Shown: positions 33,417 through 46,102, counted from the first letter of the stretch. The stretch: DNA of 64,000 nt from Thermothielavioides terrestris NRRL 8126 (GCF_000226115.1 NC_016457.1:5270001-5334000), one strand, 5' to 3'. The notes: generated from the letters alone by a model not told the origin. Made by a program: numbers and translations.

Positions 33417-34471
33417 ATGTTCCTCTTCACACGCAAATCCAAGAACACCCCCAACCCGGCCCAGCCCTCCGCGCTCGCAGCCCCAAAGCACAACCGCCCG
33501 ATCCAAACAAACTACATCTCCGCCCCGGTGCCGCTGCCCCCCTCCTTCCTCAGCAGCACCACCCTCCCGCCGGACGCGCGGCCCATCACGGCGACGCCGA
33601 TCCCCTGGCCGAGCACGCCGCTGCCCGAGTACGCCGGCCTGTACGCGGTCGTGCTGGACCACGTGCTGTCGCCGTCCGAGTGCGCCGCGCTGCTGGCCCT
33701 GGCCGAGGCCAGCGTGCCCGCGCCCGGCGAGCCCGGGTCCGAGCTGCGCCGCGGCCCCGACGATCCCTGGGGCCCGGCCCTGGTCAACGTCGGTCGCGGG
33801 TTTGAGGTGCTTGAGCAGGGCTATCGCAATGGCGATCGTATTGTGTGGGACTGCCAGGAGGTGGTGGATCGGCTGTGGGCGCGGTGTCTGGCGGCTGGGC
33901 CTGGGTTCAGGGAGAGGTTTGCGGAGGTGGGGGGTGCCGAGAAGGATGTTACCGGCCGGGTGGAGGCGGAGGGGGCGAGGTGGGTGTTTGTCAGGGTCAA
34001 TGAGAGGATGAGGTTCTTGAGGTATGGGAAGGGCGGGTTCTTCAGGCGTGAGTTTTCGGTTTCCTCCTCTTTCAACTATCCCATCAACTTTGTTTTGTTG
34101 ATCCGGCCGCGTTCGACTGGAAGACTACCTTGGTTGACCAACGAAAAACATTAACAGCTCACTGCGACGCGCCGTATCACGATGACAAGGACCCGTCGCG
34201 GAAGATCCGCACCATGTTCACGATCCACCTCTACCTGAACGACAGCAAGGCCGAGGACCCGGACGCGGAGCTGGTTGGGGGCGCGACGACGTTCTTCTCC
34301 GACGACGAGAAGCGGCGCCTCGACATACACCCCAAGGCCGGCCGGGTGCTCATCTTCCAGCACCGGCGGCTGCTGCACTCGGGGGATGACGTGCTGGCGG
34401 GGACCAAGTACACCATGCGGACCGACATTATGTATGAACTGGTCCACGAGCCCAAGTCAGTCGAGGATTAA
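33417..34471 (+). CDS. 2-oxoglutarate/Fe(II) oxygenase, prolyl 4-hydroxylase-like
   Basis: Exons 33417-34047 and 34158-34471 give 314 residues. After a Pro-rich N-terminus the fold begins at YAGLYAVVLDHVLSPSECAA. The double-stranded beta-helix core has the HxD...H iron triad (H212 and D214 in RPHCDAPYHDDKD; H284 in RRLLHSGDDVL) and the 2OG-binding Arg in YTMRTDIMY. GGATTFFSDDE and AGRVLIFQH are typical of the P4H-like subgroup. The intron falls just before the catalytic HxD, joining FFR to PHCD. The substrate cannot be read from sequence. There is no signal peptide, so it is probably cytosolic or nuclear. Confidence 0.88.
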
Positions 34472-34911
34472 GGGCCGACGAGGGGGTCGGGGGAGGGCTT
34501 CGGGGGTTCGGCCTGGTGGAGGGATTATGTAGGAAGAAGTTGTGGTGTGTTACCTACCGGAGAACGGTAGTAAATGCCTGTAACAAGCAAGCAAATCTTG
34601 CAAGTCCACCTACAGGCATACGAATTACCTTCGAACTGCCGTGATACCGGATCTTGCAGACGCCACACCGTGGTACGGTACCCATCGGACCGGATCTGGC
34701 CCCCATCCGGCCCCCGTGTCCCCTCGATGCCAAGCTGAAGTGGATGCGTCCCGAGTCCGATGTAACCCCGCGTCTAATCCTCCCGCTTCATCCTTCAAAC
34801 CTTAACCGCAGTTTCGTCTTACACTCCCGAATCAACACAGCAAAGAATCCATAACCCGGCCCGTAGTGTAGACCGCCAGCTGCTTCACCCCATCCGTTAA
34901 AGCTGCCCAGA
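34472..34911. other. Intergenic region
   Basis: This 440-nt spacer lies between two same-strand genes. It contains the palindrome-like GGTACGGTACC near 34674-34682. Nothing else is seen. Confidence 0.5.
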
Positions 34912-35799
34912 ATGCCCGTCCCAGATTTCACCTCCCCCACCATCTTCCCCCCTTTCAACGCTCTCCCCTTCACCACCACCACCCCCTCCTCCCCATCCCC
35001 ATCCCCATCCCAACCCAAAAACCACCAACCACCCCCCGGCCCCACACACGAAGCCCAAGCCCAAGACTACTACCTCCTCGCGCAGATAACGCACAACATG
35101 ACGCTGACAAAACCAACCCTGATCCTGGCCGACCGCGCCGGCACCTCGTTCGCGCTGGTGTACACGTCGCGGCCGGGCGCGGGGCCGGACGCGCCCGACC
35201 TGGCGGCGCGGGGGATGCGGCGGGGCGCGACGGTCGTCTTGCGCGGGGCGCGGCGGACGCGGGGTACCCGTGCCGGTGCCGGTGCCGGTGCCGCCCGGGA
35301 GAAAAGAGGGGAGGAGGAGGAGGAGGGAGGAGGAGGAGGAGTGGGTGATAAGGAAAGGGGAGGAGGTGGTGGTGGTGGGGGGGATTTGGGTGCGGGGAGG
35401 AAGAGGCAGAAGCAGGGATTTGTGCCTGTCGAGAGGGAGCAGGAGGCGGAGGTGAGGGTTATCCCTGGGGGGTTGGAGAGGGTGGTGCAGGTGGGTGCGT
35501 GGCTGCGGGAGAGGGAGGGGAGACGGGAAGAAGGGGGCCGGACGGGATGTGAGACCTGCGGCGGGCAAGGGAAGGGGAAAGGGGGGTTGATGAAGTGTAC
35601 GGGGTGCGGGGAGGTCGAGTACTGTAGTAAGGTGAGTGCGGGTGCTTCGCTTCTGGACTGAATCGACTGTGGCGGGAACGAGTGCCCTGACTGACCCTGG
35701 CGGTTGATGATGCAGGAGTGTCAGGTCAAAGGGTGGAGCGAGGGCGGGCACAAGGCGGACTGCAAGATCATCAAGGGCATCCGCGCCATATGGCCCTGA
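34912..35799 (+). CDS. MYND zinc-finger protein
   Basis: Exons 34912-35631 and 35716-35799 (GTGAGT...TGCAG) give 267 residues. The C-terminus is a MYND zinc finger with the expected Cys/His spacing: CETCGG, MKCTGCGEVEYCSKECQ, and KGWSEGGHKADC. The intron splits it between SK and ECQ. The N-terminal part has a Pro/Thr-rich region, a small domain with TLTKPTLILADRAGTSFALV, then long Gly/Glu/Arg low-complexity stretches encoded by purine-rich DNA. MYND domains usually bind proline-rich peptides; no SET or other catalytic domain is present. Function is unknown. Confidence 0.85.
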
Positions 35800-36106
35800 G
35801 AGGCGCGGCAAGCACCACACGGGTTTGGCCCTCGACTGTGAGGCAAACCACAGGGCAATCGTCATCAACCTCACCCTCACATTGAGGGCTTCCTCTCAAA
35901 GTGAGTAAGCAAGCTATCAAGCTATGAGATAGGCCGAAAAGACTGATCCTGGACCGCGCAGGGGATATCCTCGCCCAACCGAACGCCAAAGCCCAAGAAA
36001 ACAAATGACAAAAGAAATGGCAACGTGGCTATATACGTACGAACGTTGCCGCTAGCGGCCAAAAGAAGAAGAAATAGCTCGCCCCCTCTCCCGCCGCACC
36101 GCCGCG
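35800..36106. other. Convergent intergenic region
   Basis: About 300 nt of shared 3' flank between the MYND gene and the GH76 gene. No feature is seen. Confidence 0.5.
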
Positions 36107-37668
36107 TCACTCCCCGACGCTCATCCACCCAAACGTGCCGACCGCCGAACACAAGATTAGGATGGTCAGGATGCTGGCGCCGGCCTTGTCCGCGGCCGTC
36201 GGCGGCGCCAGCGTGTTCTGGAAGGTATCAGAGTGCATGCCGGCGGTCGGGTCGCCCTTGCTCGTGCCGCCGGTCGAGTTGGTCACGGGCGGGGGCACCT
36301 GGTCGATCAGGAGCGACGACACGGCGGCCAGGACGTTCATCTGCTGCCCGGCGCCGACGCTGCCGTCGAACGCCTTGGTGCTCCACTTGAAGCCGCACGT
36401 CCGCTGGTTGGTGCCGCCCGTGCACGTGTCGACGGCGGCGGCGGTGGACGTCTTGAGGACGGGCAGGACCTTGGCGGAGATGAAGGGGGCGATCTGCGTC
36501 GCCGTCGCCATCCAGCGGTGGAGGTAGCCCTTGAAGCTGAGCATGTCGGTCGTGCACGACATCTGCTCCTCGCAGGCGATCTCATACGCGATGTTGTTGG
36601 GGAAAAATGTAGCGATGGTCGCGTCGACCAGCCCCTCCAGCCTCTCCTTCCACGTGTCGCTTCCGTTCGTCTGAGGTGCAGGATACTGATGTCAGCTGCA
36701 GGCTAGTTGCACGGAACACGAGGGGCAGACCCACGTAGTTGTACATGTACGCAGCGCCTAGGAGGTAAACGGCGTTGTTGTACGAGAACTGGGCCCTGTT
36801 GATGTCGGTGCAGTTCTGCTCGACGTGGCCGCCGTCGTAGATGTTGTATTTGTCGTCCATGAAGCCAACGGCTCTCACCCAGTCCCACGTCTTCTCGGCC
36901 CATTCGGCATACGTGCTGTTGCCGGTATAGCGAGCGAGCCTCGCGCCGAGGTTGAAGAAGCAGCCGTTTGCGATGCCTGCCGTGGTCAGCATTTCCTGCG
37001 CACGCACCCAAGGCTCTCACCGAAGGCTCCGCGGATTCGCCTCACTGTTCTTGTAGTCGTATCCGTTGTTAACCACCGGGATCTGCCACCTCAGCCCACC
37101 ACCGCACGTGTTGTCGTGCCGATCGGGGCTCGCCTGCGTGGTCCAGACGGCCTGCGCGAGGGCAAGCCACTGCGGCTGGTCGGCCGGAGGATTCGGGAAG
37201 TTGTTTTCGGCCGCCAGCATGGCCGACATACCCCAAAAGCCCTGGTCGTCGTTGCCGAGCGAGGCCGTCACGTTGGGCGGCATGTAGTCTCTGTCCGGGC
37301 CGACCTGCCAGAGCATCGCCTGCGTTACCAAGTCGTTGTACGTCGAATCGCCCGTCAGCTTCCAGTAGTCGATCAGCGTCCCCCACATGGCGCCGGCCTC
37401 CCACCAGTAGTAGTCGCCTGCCGGAGGCGGACCGGGCAGGATTCCCGGCGTCTGTCCTGTCTGGTTGCCCTTGTAGTACTGCAGGAGGTCCCAGGCGACG
37501 TCGGCCGCGGTCCGTTTGATATCGTCTGCGCACGGTCGGTCAGTCCCGAGTGAGGGCGGTGATAAGAGGGGAAGTGGGCAGCCGCGCACCGTTAGTCGCG
37601 ATGCTGTAGGCAGCGTTGGCGACGCCAGCCCCAACCAGGACGGCCGCCGAAAGCGCCGCCGAAACCAT
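36107..37668 (-). CDS. GPI-anchored GH76 mannan endo-1,6-alpha-mannosidase (DFG5/DCW1 type)
   Basis: Minus-strand exons 37668-37590, 37525-37046, 36976-36735 and 36670-36107 give 454 residues. A signal peptide ([19 protein letters not shown]) leads into the (alpha/alpha)6 GH76 barrel: [59 protein letters not shown] with the catalytic Asp pair D119-D120, [31 protein letters not shown], and the Cys-rich [17 protein letters not shown]. The C-terminus has a Ser/Thr/Pro-rich spacer and a hydrophobic tail ([20 protein letters not shown]) typical of GPI attachment. Dfg5/Dcw1 enzymes act at the plasma membrane to cross-link GPI-mannoproteins into the cell wall. All splice sites are canonical. Confidence 0.95.
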
Positions 37669-39411
37669 GATGACGATGATGAATGATTATGCGAAGCCGT
37701 GTGTTAAGCGAGCGACTGAGGTAGGCGGCCCGAAAGATCGTGGAAAAAAAGAAGGAATGCAGAAAGAAGGCAGCCCCTCTCTCAACAAGTCGTCAATCGA
37801 GTTGTGACCATCGGCGAGGGGTTGGTCGTTGGTTGTGGGTTTGGCGCGTTGGACAATGACTTGGCTGGATGGCAAGGAGAGGGAGTCAAATCTCGGAAAC
37901 GGGGCAGAGCGGCTGTGTCTCGGGGGCAGGTCACTCCTGGCCTTTCATCAAACTAGCGTCTCCGTGGAGGCAACATGCCAAGAAATAAGGGATTTGGGGT
38001 CAGTTCAGTCGGGCGCTTAACAGGGAAAGGGTCCCGACAGGGATGTGGGTCATCCCGTCGTCTCAGGCAGGAGACCCGTGAATCGTGTCGCTTGATTTTC
38101 GGATGGCCGTCTCAGATCGGCGGAGCGCGTTGCCTCTGGCTGATCGGCGGGGCCGGCATACGGTACGTAAGGCTCCTGCTCTGGTTAGGGCGAATTAACT
38201 ATTCGTGTACACTACGTATTTTATTTCCGGCCCCTGTTCTTCATTACAATATTGTAGTGTAGTTCGTGTCATGACGCTGTTATACGGATTCACTACGCCG
38301 GGAGATCGCCTTTCGTTTCCTGGTCATCGGTTTTGACCCCGGAAGTTGCGCGTTGCCAACTTAGCTACGCCGCGTCGGCAGTGGCCTGGAAGCACAGCCG
38401 CCTGTGCGCGGGAACAAGTTCCACGCGCTGTGGAGTGGACAGTACACTGACTCTGGACGGATCCTCTGGGTCAGATTGACCAGTCGGACTGCATGTACAG
38501 TACGGAGTAGATTGACGAGCCCGATCTCAATCATCCTTCTTTGTTACGCAGCCCAGAGTTAACATTGGTGCAACGTCCATGGGCGGCTGCAGGTCTGGTG
38601 ATGCCATGAGTTGCCGCGTTGCAACCAATATGGAACTTCAATCTCCGCTGCTGGGGGGTTATTCGTTTCTGTCAATGCGAGGGCTGCCTGTTAGTATAGC
38701 TCACCGCGCGAGGACCGCTATGTTGAAACGCTACGATCAAAGGGAGAACAAACCAACTAACTGGAGATCACTACGACTCAGTAATTCAGGTAGTTCGATT
38801 ATTCCGTACTGGATTCACCAGCGTCGAGGTCTAGAGTATTCCAGTAGGTATCTACCGTCCCAAATTAGTCCCCCCACGCTGACCGACGCCCGCCGCCTTA
38901 GCAGTGGGCCTCCTGTCGCCAGAAGAGCAGATCTCCTGCCAAGCTTCCTCCCCAGGCCCGCACAACCGGAAGCTAAACCATTGGCGTGACATGCTGCACT
39001 AACCCTGGCCTCCTTCCAAAAACCACCATTGCATGCTCTCGAGAGAATCATCCCAAGCCGGGCCAATGGCAACCCCGTGGTGCGTATTGCGCTCATGGAT
39101 TGTCGGCAGCCCACAAGACTGCTAAATCGATCAGTGTTCGACTGACAGTCGGCGGGGGGCATCACCACAGTGCACAATGTGGCCCTGTTGTGTTACAACG
39201 GCAGGTAATCACACTATCAAGCAATCGGATGTCAGCACCTTCCTAGCTGCATGCAGTAATCCTGCCGGAAGATGATGGTCACTCGCATCATCGGGGCTTG
39301 GCACCTTTGCTGGCGGCGACTCAACAGCCGCTCATTAGCTCGACTCTTTTCGCTCCTGCCCATCCACAACGACCGCCCACCGACCGACCGACCTTGGAGA
39401 ACTCGAGAAGC
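37669..39411. other. Long divergent intergenic region
   Basis: This 1.7-kb spacer lies between divergent GH76 and FluG-like genes. TACGGAGTA at 38501-38509 and TATTCCGTA at 38800-38808 belong to the recurrent motif. No gene or transposon remnant is recognised. Confidence 0.5.
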
Positions 39412-42139
39412 ATGGCCTCGTGGGTTGGCATGCGCAACAGGGCCACGCCGTCCCAAGTCGACGCCGTTGCGCGCGCCGTCCGCAGCACGCCCGTCATCGA
39501 CCACCATGCCCATCCGATTCTCAAGGCCGAGGCGCTGAGCAAACACCCGCTGCTGGCTCTCACCAGCGAAGCCCACGGCGACGCCCTTCATTCGGCCACC
39601 TCGTCGCTGCCCCATCTCCGCGCCGTGCGCCAGCTCGCCTCCGCCCTGGGTTGCGGCTTCACCTGGGAGTCGGTCGTGGCCGCCATCGAGGAGAAACGTC
39701 TGGAGTGCCCCGAGGACTGGACCGCCTATTGCCTCGCCGGCATCGAGACTATCCTGGTCGACGACGGCCTCGACGGCCAGGACGACGCCAACGCCTACTC
39801 GTGGCACGACGACTACACGCGCAGCAGGTGCAAGCGCATCGTACGCATCGAGAAGGTGGCCGCTGACATCATCCGCCGCCTCGGCAACGCCTACCGCGAG
39901 TTCCCCCAGACCGGCTACGTCTTTGACGAGGCTTTTGACCAATGGACCGAGGAGTTTGATAAGTGCATCACGACCTCGCTCGACGACCCCGATGTCGTTG
40001 GCTTCAAATCGGTCGTCTGCTACCGGACCGGGCTGGACGTCCCAAACCAGCTCAGCAACGTCCACGAGACGGCCGCGCGCGCCGATTTCAAGGACATCAT
40101 TGCCAACTACGCGCGTCTGGATTTCCAAAAGCTGCAGACGAAGAGCCTGAACGACTGGGTTGTGCATCGTACCGCCCAGCTGATCCGCGACAACCCCTCC
40201 CGGCAGCGGAAGCCGATCCAGTTCCACACGGGTCTTGGGGACAATGACCTTGTGGTGCCGAAGTCGTCGCCCTCCCACCTGCAGGACTTCATCAGGGCGT
40301 ACCCGACCGTCCCCATCGTGCTTCTCCACGCCGGGTACCCCTTCACGCGCGAGACCGGGTACTTGGCATCGGTGTATGAAAATGTCTACGCTGACATCGG
40401 TGAGGTGTTTCCCTGCGTGAGCCAGGACGGCCAGGAGCGCATTCTGCGCGAGATCTTGGAGCTGTGTCCGTGGTCCAAGATCCTCTGGAGCACCGATGGC
40501 CATTGGTTTCCCGAGACATATCTACTCGCTGTCATGCAGATGCGGGAGGCGTTCGAAACGGTAAAACTCCTCTGTTTTTCACCCATCGGAAGCTTCACGA
40601 GTGGCTGACGCCCCCCTGCCCCGTACGCAGGTGCTGTGCGATTATGTCCGCAAAGGCCACATTGGCTGGCGGGCTGCCGTCGATCTTGTCCGAGACGTTC
40701 TCTTCAGGAACGCCAACAAGTTGTACCATCTCGAACTCGAATTCGCCGAGCTCGAGGAGGAGACCCGCCTGGCTCATGGCTCATCCCTCAGCCACGTCGA
40801 ACTTCTCCGCGCCTTCCTCAAGAACCAACCGACTCCGGATTTTGTCAGAATCTGCTGGAACGACTATACCGCATCGCAGCGGATGCGCATGATTCCCTTC
40901 CGGAAGTTCAGGTCCCTCCTCAATGAGGGCAAGCCAACGGACATCGGCATCACTAAAGCCGTATTTGGCGTGATCCAAAACGACTGGCTGCTGCCAGGTG
41001 TGGCTGCTACGGGCGAATACCGCCTCCACCCGGACTTCTCCTCCCTCAAGAAGGGGCCCATCGACGGTCACATCAGCATGGCCGCCGAGTTCCGCGAGCA
41101 GTCGGGCGCTCCCGTTCCCTTCTGCCCGCGCGCCGTCCTGCAGCGAGCCGTCGAGTTCGGTGCCGAGAACGACCTCTCGTTCCTCATCGGCTTCGAGATC
41201 GAGTTCCTCCTCGTCGAGCGCGTCGAGCCCAAGACCGGCAACACCACGCGCTACTCGACCCTCACGACCGACGGCCACGCCTGGTCTGTCAGCCGGTACT
41301 TTGCCGACCCCAAGATCTCGGCTCTGCTGCGCGACATGGTCTCGACGCTCGAAGACATGGGCATCTACGTGGAACAGCTCCACGCAGAGAGCGCCACCGG
41401 CCAATTCGAACTCATCCTCCCGCCGTACCCGCCGGTCGAGGCGGTCGACACGCTCCTGCACACCCGCGACGTCATGGCGGCCCTCGCAACTGCCGCCGGC
41501 TTCAAAATGACCCTCCACCCTAAGCCCTTCGCGCACGCGTGTGGCACCGCATCGCACATGCACCTCTCACTGATCACCCCCACAGGCAGCCCCAGCGACG
41601 GCAACAAGCCCGAGGTATACCAGCCGTTCTACGCCGGCGTGCTGAAGCACCTGCGCGCGATCCTGGCCTTCACCTACGCCAACCCGGCCAGCTACGAGCG
41701 CTCGTCCGACAGCACGTGGTCCGGCGGCCGGTGGGTGACGTGGGGCACGCAGAACCGCGAGACGGCGCTGCGCCGCGTCGACGGCTCGCACTGGGAGCTC
41801 AAGTGCCTCGACGGGCTCGCCAACCCGTACCTGGCCGTCGCGGCCGTGCTGTTCGCCGGCGCCAAGGGCGCCGCCGACAAGGAGCCGCTCATCTGGGGCG
41901 ACTGCGAGATCGACCCGGCCCGGCTGACGGCCAACGACCGCAAGGAGCTGGGCGTCACGCAGATGCTGCCCGGCAGCGTGGAGGAGGCGCTGGCGGCGCT
42001 CCGGGAGGACGCCGAGCTCGTCGAGCTCATGGGCGCCGAGCTGGTGGACCGGTACGTGGCGCTCAAGGAGTTTGAGCTGAAGTTCCTGAGCGAGATGGGC
42101 GATGAGGAGCGCAGGCAGTGGCTGATGGAGCGGTATTGA
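39412..42139 (+). CDS. fluG: FluG-like amidohydrolase/glutamine-synthetase fusion
   Basis: Exons 39412-40560 and 40631-42139 (GTAAAA, branch CTGAC, GCAG) give 885 residues, close to the 865 of Aspergillus nidulans FluG. The N-terminal half is an amidohydrolase-type TIM barrel: VIDHHAHPIL (H31-H34), FHTGLGDNDLVV, VLLHAGYPFTRETGYLASVY, NVYADIGEVFPC and ILWSTDGHWFPETY. The C-terminal half is a class I/III-type glutamine synthetase catalytic domain: GFEIEFLLVERV, YVEQLHAESATGQFELIL, TLHPKPFAHACGTASHMHLS, NRETALRRVDGSHWELKCLD and GLANPYLAVAAVLFAG. FluG is needed for an extracellular signal that starts conidiation in Aspergillus. Whether this copy has that role or is a metabolic paralogue cannot be told from sequence. 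Confidence 0.9.
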
Positions 42140-42418
42140 TTGATCGATCTTGGTCTGCGAGGGACTGGAGTACGACAAGGAGCAGCTTGGGTATTTTCCA
42201 CTGCTTGGGGTGGAGCTACATATCGTTGGGCGGGGTAGCCATTACATGCCCGCCATCGTGAGCTGCAATGATGATGCCAAGTTCTTGATTGCGCCGACCA
42301 TAAAAACATGCCATGTCCCGTACCCAAAAGAAAGGTAGCAAATGGAAAGCAGTGAACCAATGTCACCGACCAGTTTTCCATAGGTATATACACACCTGCC
42401 AGGACCCCGCCCGTCTAG

Positions 42419-43751
42419 TCAGTCATCATACTGCCCCTTGACGCCCAGCACACCGACGCTCTGCTCCCTCCTCCGGCGGCCGAGCACCTCGGCGACCCAG
42501 TCGCTCAGCCGGTAGCCCCAGTGGCCGGCGACCAGCACGCCGCTGACGACGTTGATGACGCGGAGCAGGAAGACGAAGAAGCCGTCGCGGGTCTCGACGA
42601 TGTTGAGCAGGATCGGCTCGATGTCGTACTTGACGAAGATGCCCGGGATCGTCGTGTCGGGCACCTCCTGGCTCTGCTCCGTCACCGCGTACTGGTTCGT
42701 GAAGATGGAGCGCGCCCCCAGCGCCCCCGGCCGCCCCACGCTGTACGTCGTCGGCACCACCGACAGGAAGTACTGGAACTTGTGGAAGTGCGCGGTCGCG
42801 ATGTTGACGGTGCGGTCCAGCGGGTTGGCGAGCGAGGGGAGGAACGGCCCGAACGAGAGCTCCGAGATGATGTGTGAGAAGTTGAAGGCTGTATACATAG
42901 GGTTACGTTTGGGTTAGTCCAGTGTGGTTTGTTAAGAAGGGGGGAGCGGCAAAAAAGGGACAAAACGTACCATTGTGGTCGAGGTGGTCCCCAAACGCCA
43001 TGTACCCGTGGCCCCGCGCGGTGATGTGGAAGTCGCCCTGCACCTTGTTCAGCTCCAGACTGCCGTAGATGCGACAGCTGTCAGGCTCGGCCCCCCACAG
43101 GCGCGGCGTCCTGCTCCACTTGGCCCTCCTCCTGCCCAGGGCGACGATGTCGTGCACATGCTCCTCGCCGAACCCCTCGTCGTGCTCGGCCGTGTAGCCC
43201 TCGCCGGTGATGACGCGGCCCTGGGCGTCGCGGCCGAGCTTGTGCATGCCCTTGCCGTCGACCCAGTGGGCCCAGGCGGTGGGGTCGCGCGACAGCCGGT
43301 CGGCGGCCAGGATGCGGTCGCCGGCGGCGTCCTGCACGTTGACGTGCAGGTCGGCGCAGCGCATGCGGACCACGACGTCCAGGTTGATGTTGAGCACGTG
43401 CGAGACGCCCTTCTCGACGGCGAAGGTGTGCTCCTCGGTGCCGCGCCACCAGCGGCCCAGCTCGCTCCAGAAGAGCACGAGCGAGACGAGCCCCATGGCG
43501 ACGGTCCACTTGCCGCCGCCCGACGTGCGCGTCACGTACTGCGGCTTGGATTTTGCTGAGGCCCCCGGGAGGGAAGAGGGTTAGTCTCGCTGACTTGTTC
43601 GGGCATTCAGGTAGCTTCCTGGGCGCGGGAGCAGAGGAGAGGGCGGGGCGGGGTGTGCCGTACGGAATGCGTCAAAGGCGCTGACGATGTTGCCTTTTGG
43701 GCCGAAGGCATCTTCGTCCAGCTCGCGCTTCTCGTTGTAGCCGTTCATCAT
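42419..43751 (-). CDS. ERV41: ERV41/ERGIC2 COPII vesicle protein
   Basis: Minus-strand exons 43751-43664, 43555-42971 and 42888-42419 give 380 residues. The start MMNGYNEKRELDEDAFG leads to VSAFDAFPKSKPQYV and the first transmembrane helix (VAMGLVSLVLFWSELGRWW). Then comes the lumenal beta-sandwich (NINLDVVVRMRCADLHVNVQ, SCRIYGSLELNKVQGDFHIT, HIISELSFGPFLPSLANPLD) and the second helix (FFVFLLRVINVVSGVLVAGH). The absence of the CxxC-rich lumenal insert separates it from ERV46, its partner. The complex cycles between ER and Golgi and retrieves ER proteins. The gene is convergent with the FluG-like gene, 280 nt away. Confidence 0.93.
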
Positions 43752-44968
43752 GGCGGCGGTGGTCGCGTGACCGTGCCGAGGTCACGCTGGGTCTGCGTCT
43801 TCGACTCTTCGGTTGTGGCCGAAAGCCCTCGCTCGTGGAGTCGGACGTGGGACAACGATTCGGCAAATTGGGGCGTGGGAGCCCTCGCGGGGCGGGAGTT
43901 GCAGGACGGGGGCCTCTCGGTCCGGGGAAGAAGGAGCGTAACTGCCAAAGACCCAATCCAATCTACTACCTACTGCTTGCGCATTGCTAATATCCAGCCC
44001 GCGCGGCAAGACGCGGGGAATTGATGGGAGTTGAAGGCAGAGCAGCAGTGAAGTGTCACCAGAGCACCGGCAACCAACACCATGCAGCTGATGGCATCAC
44101 CAATGAATCGCTTGAGGACAGCTTGACCAAAAAAAGAGACCCTGGCCTGCGGCTGCGGCGAGAACCCCTGGCCAGGGCTCGCCAGCCCATTGGACAAAAT
44201 GTTAGTGTACTGTAGTGTAATGTATGCAGGATTCCGTACACAGCAAACCTTGCATGTCACAGGGATCAGTTGCAAGTTCTGATAACGAGGGCCAGGGTCG
44301 ATCTCAGGCGCAAAGCCATGAAAGTCAATTCTTTCCAGCCCCTCCAATTCTCAAGACCTTCCAGGATGCTTTTTGTTTCTCAAGTCAGTGTACATACGGA
44401 ATATTGCGAGCATCCTACATCTCGTATTTTCGTCTTGACTTCTCTTTTTCACCCTTATCAAGGTTAAAACGGCGGCCAATCTTGCCCCCGTCTCTGACTT
44501 TACTTCTAAAGCCGGATGCTTTTATGTGCTTGAGGAATTACATATTTGGGCTGCAGAAGGTTGGACAAACGGTTTAGACCAACTCTCCAAATCTGGAACG
44601 GACTACGGAATACGGATATCCATGCCACTTGCTCAGCAGGCCAACCCGCCGTTGCCTTCCCCTGATCAATGCTTGCAAGGGTGCACTTCTGCCAAGAGTG
44701 GACCTCTTCATGAATGACGTTAATGACATCATCGTTGATGCCCCTGTGTTGACACTGCTCAACTCTCTCCGCGAGTTCTACTTAACCTACTTAAGGGTTT
44801 CCAGTTGCAGAAATCGTAAAACTGGGTTGCTCAAAGAGAATCAACGATTGATGCAAAACACGAGAAGTCAAGAATCATCCACCAAAGTCACATTACGCTC
44901 AGTAAGTTCCCAGCTCCCTTCCCCGCGTACTGAACCAATTGGCTTACACCACTCTGCTATGCGCAGAC
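43752..44968. other. Divergent intergenic region and 5' UTR intron
   Basis: This is the ERV41 promoter side and the leader of the 91-aa gene. A good intron (GTAAGT at 44902, branch ACTGAA near 44925, GCGCAG ending at 44966) ends two bases before the ATG, so it is likely a 5' UTR intron. TACGGAATA occurs at 44395-44403 and 44604-44612. Confidence 0.55.
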
Positions 44969-45244
44969 ATGTCTCAGTCCAAGGCCGACAAGATCGAGCA
45001 GGCCAAGTCCAACCTGCCTCTCCCAGAACAGCCGCCCCAGGCTTCCGACTGGCAGTCGGCCGATGCGCGCACCACGACGGCCTCCAGCGGCGGCGTCTCG
45101 GCCGGGGACGTGTCGACCGGCGCCGGCGTCACATCGGGCCTCCGCGAGCCTGCCACCCGGGACACCAACGAGGTTGATATGAGCGGCATCGGCCGTCAGG
45201 GAAAGGAGGGGCTGGAGGAGACTCCCAAGGACGCGCGGAGTTGA
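44969..45244 (+). CDS. Small hydrophilic protein, 91 aa
   Basis: The protein starts MSQSKADKIEQAKSNLPLPE and is wholly hydrophilic (Ser/Thr/Gly/Asp/Gln-rich), without membrane helix, cysteine or signal peptide. It ends GRQGKEGLEETPKDARS. The 5' UTR intron ending two bases before the ATG and the protein-like composition support a real gene. Small polar proteins of this kind in filamentous fungi are often induced in stress or stationary phase, but I recognise no named family. Confidence 0.6.
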   Translation: MSQSKADKIEQAKSNLPLPEQPPQASDWQSADARTTTASSGGVSAGDVSTGAGVTSGLREPATRDTNEVDMSGIGRQGKEGLEETPKDARS

Positions 45245-45743
45245 AGCGGTTGTGCGGAGGACGAAGGGGGAAAGCAGGTGTATACTACTAGCTAGGCATT
45301 GGCAATCTGGGGGACGCAGGTTCCATCCAAGGCCATTATCAGTGGATTTGAAAGCCCAAACCTGAGAAAGTCACGCAGAAGCTTGTCCATGCCAGGCCCG
45401 TTACCCCTCGACACTTTGTACACTTCTTCCATGCGGTCGAGCCGGTCCTTTGTTGTGTGTTCGGCTGACTTTGTCTTGCTTTGGGAGTTGGAGTGTATGA
45501 ACACCAGCGCCTGGATGAAATTCGAACCCAGTTTTGGAGAAATAAAGTCCAAGTCTTTGATTTATGTTGGTCGGCTTGACTCATGCAAAAGTAACTGGTG
45601 CGCACGGACCATTTCAAAATAACCCCTGAAGGGACGCAGGGTCAAGTAAACAAGCAGCCTCGCAGCGAAAAGGAGAAAGGAGGAAGGGTGGGGGGATTTT
45701 CTTGATTTACACACAGATCATCTGCAGAATCCGCTCATTGTGA

Positions 45744-45775
45744 GCTTGATGAGAGATGGACTTGATGAGAGATGG
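45744..45775. repeat. 16-bp exact tandem duplication
   Basis: The unit CTTGATGAGAGATGGA occurs twice head to tail in non-coding DNA. Confidence 0.9.
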
Positions 45776-46102
45776 ACATAGCTGTCTTCCACGGAAAGTT
45801 GGACATCTACACAACTGTAACTTGAATCCCCAGAACCGCCAGCCACGGCTCACGTACACTCTTCGATTCCAGCTCTGCGCATGCAGTTGAAATTGAAAAA
45901 TCAAAGACATCTAGCACTTAACAGAGCCAGCACCTACTGTGCAGCTAGTGAGTGTCTGAGTTGACGAACATTGGACCCTGTCGATCCGGGTGTTCTTCAC
46001 CAAGCTTGGATTGTTGCACTGGACCCCTCTTGCTGTGCCGCAGTCCGCGCCGGAATGCTTGCGGCTGACCTTGGGCCGGCTTCTGTGCATGTCATGACAA
46101 TT

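Noticed and set aside
39232..40503. 423-codon minus-strand open frame
   Set aside because: It lies opposite the FluG-like amidohydrolase exon, whose homology is unambiguous; the frame is a shadow.
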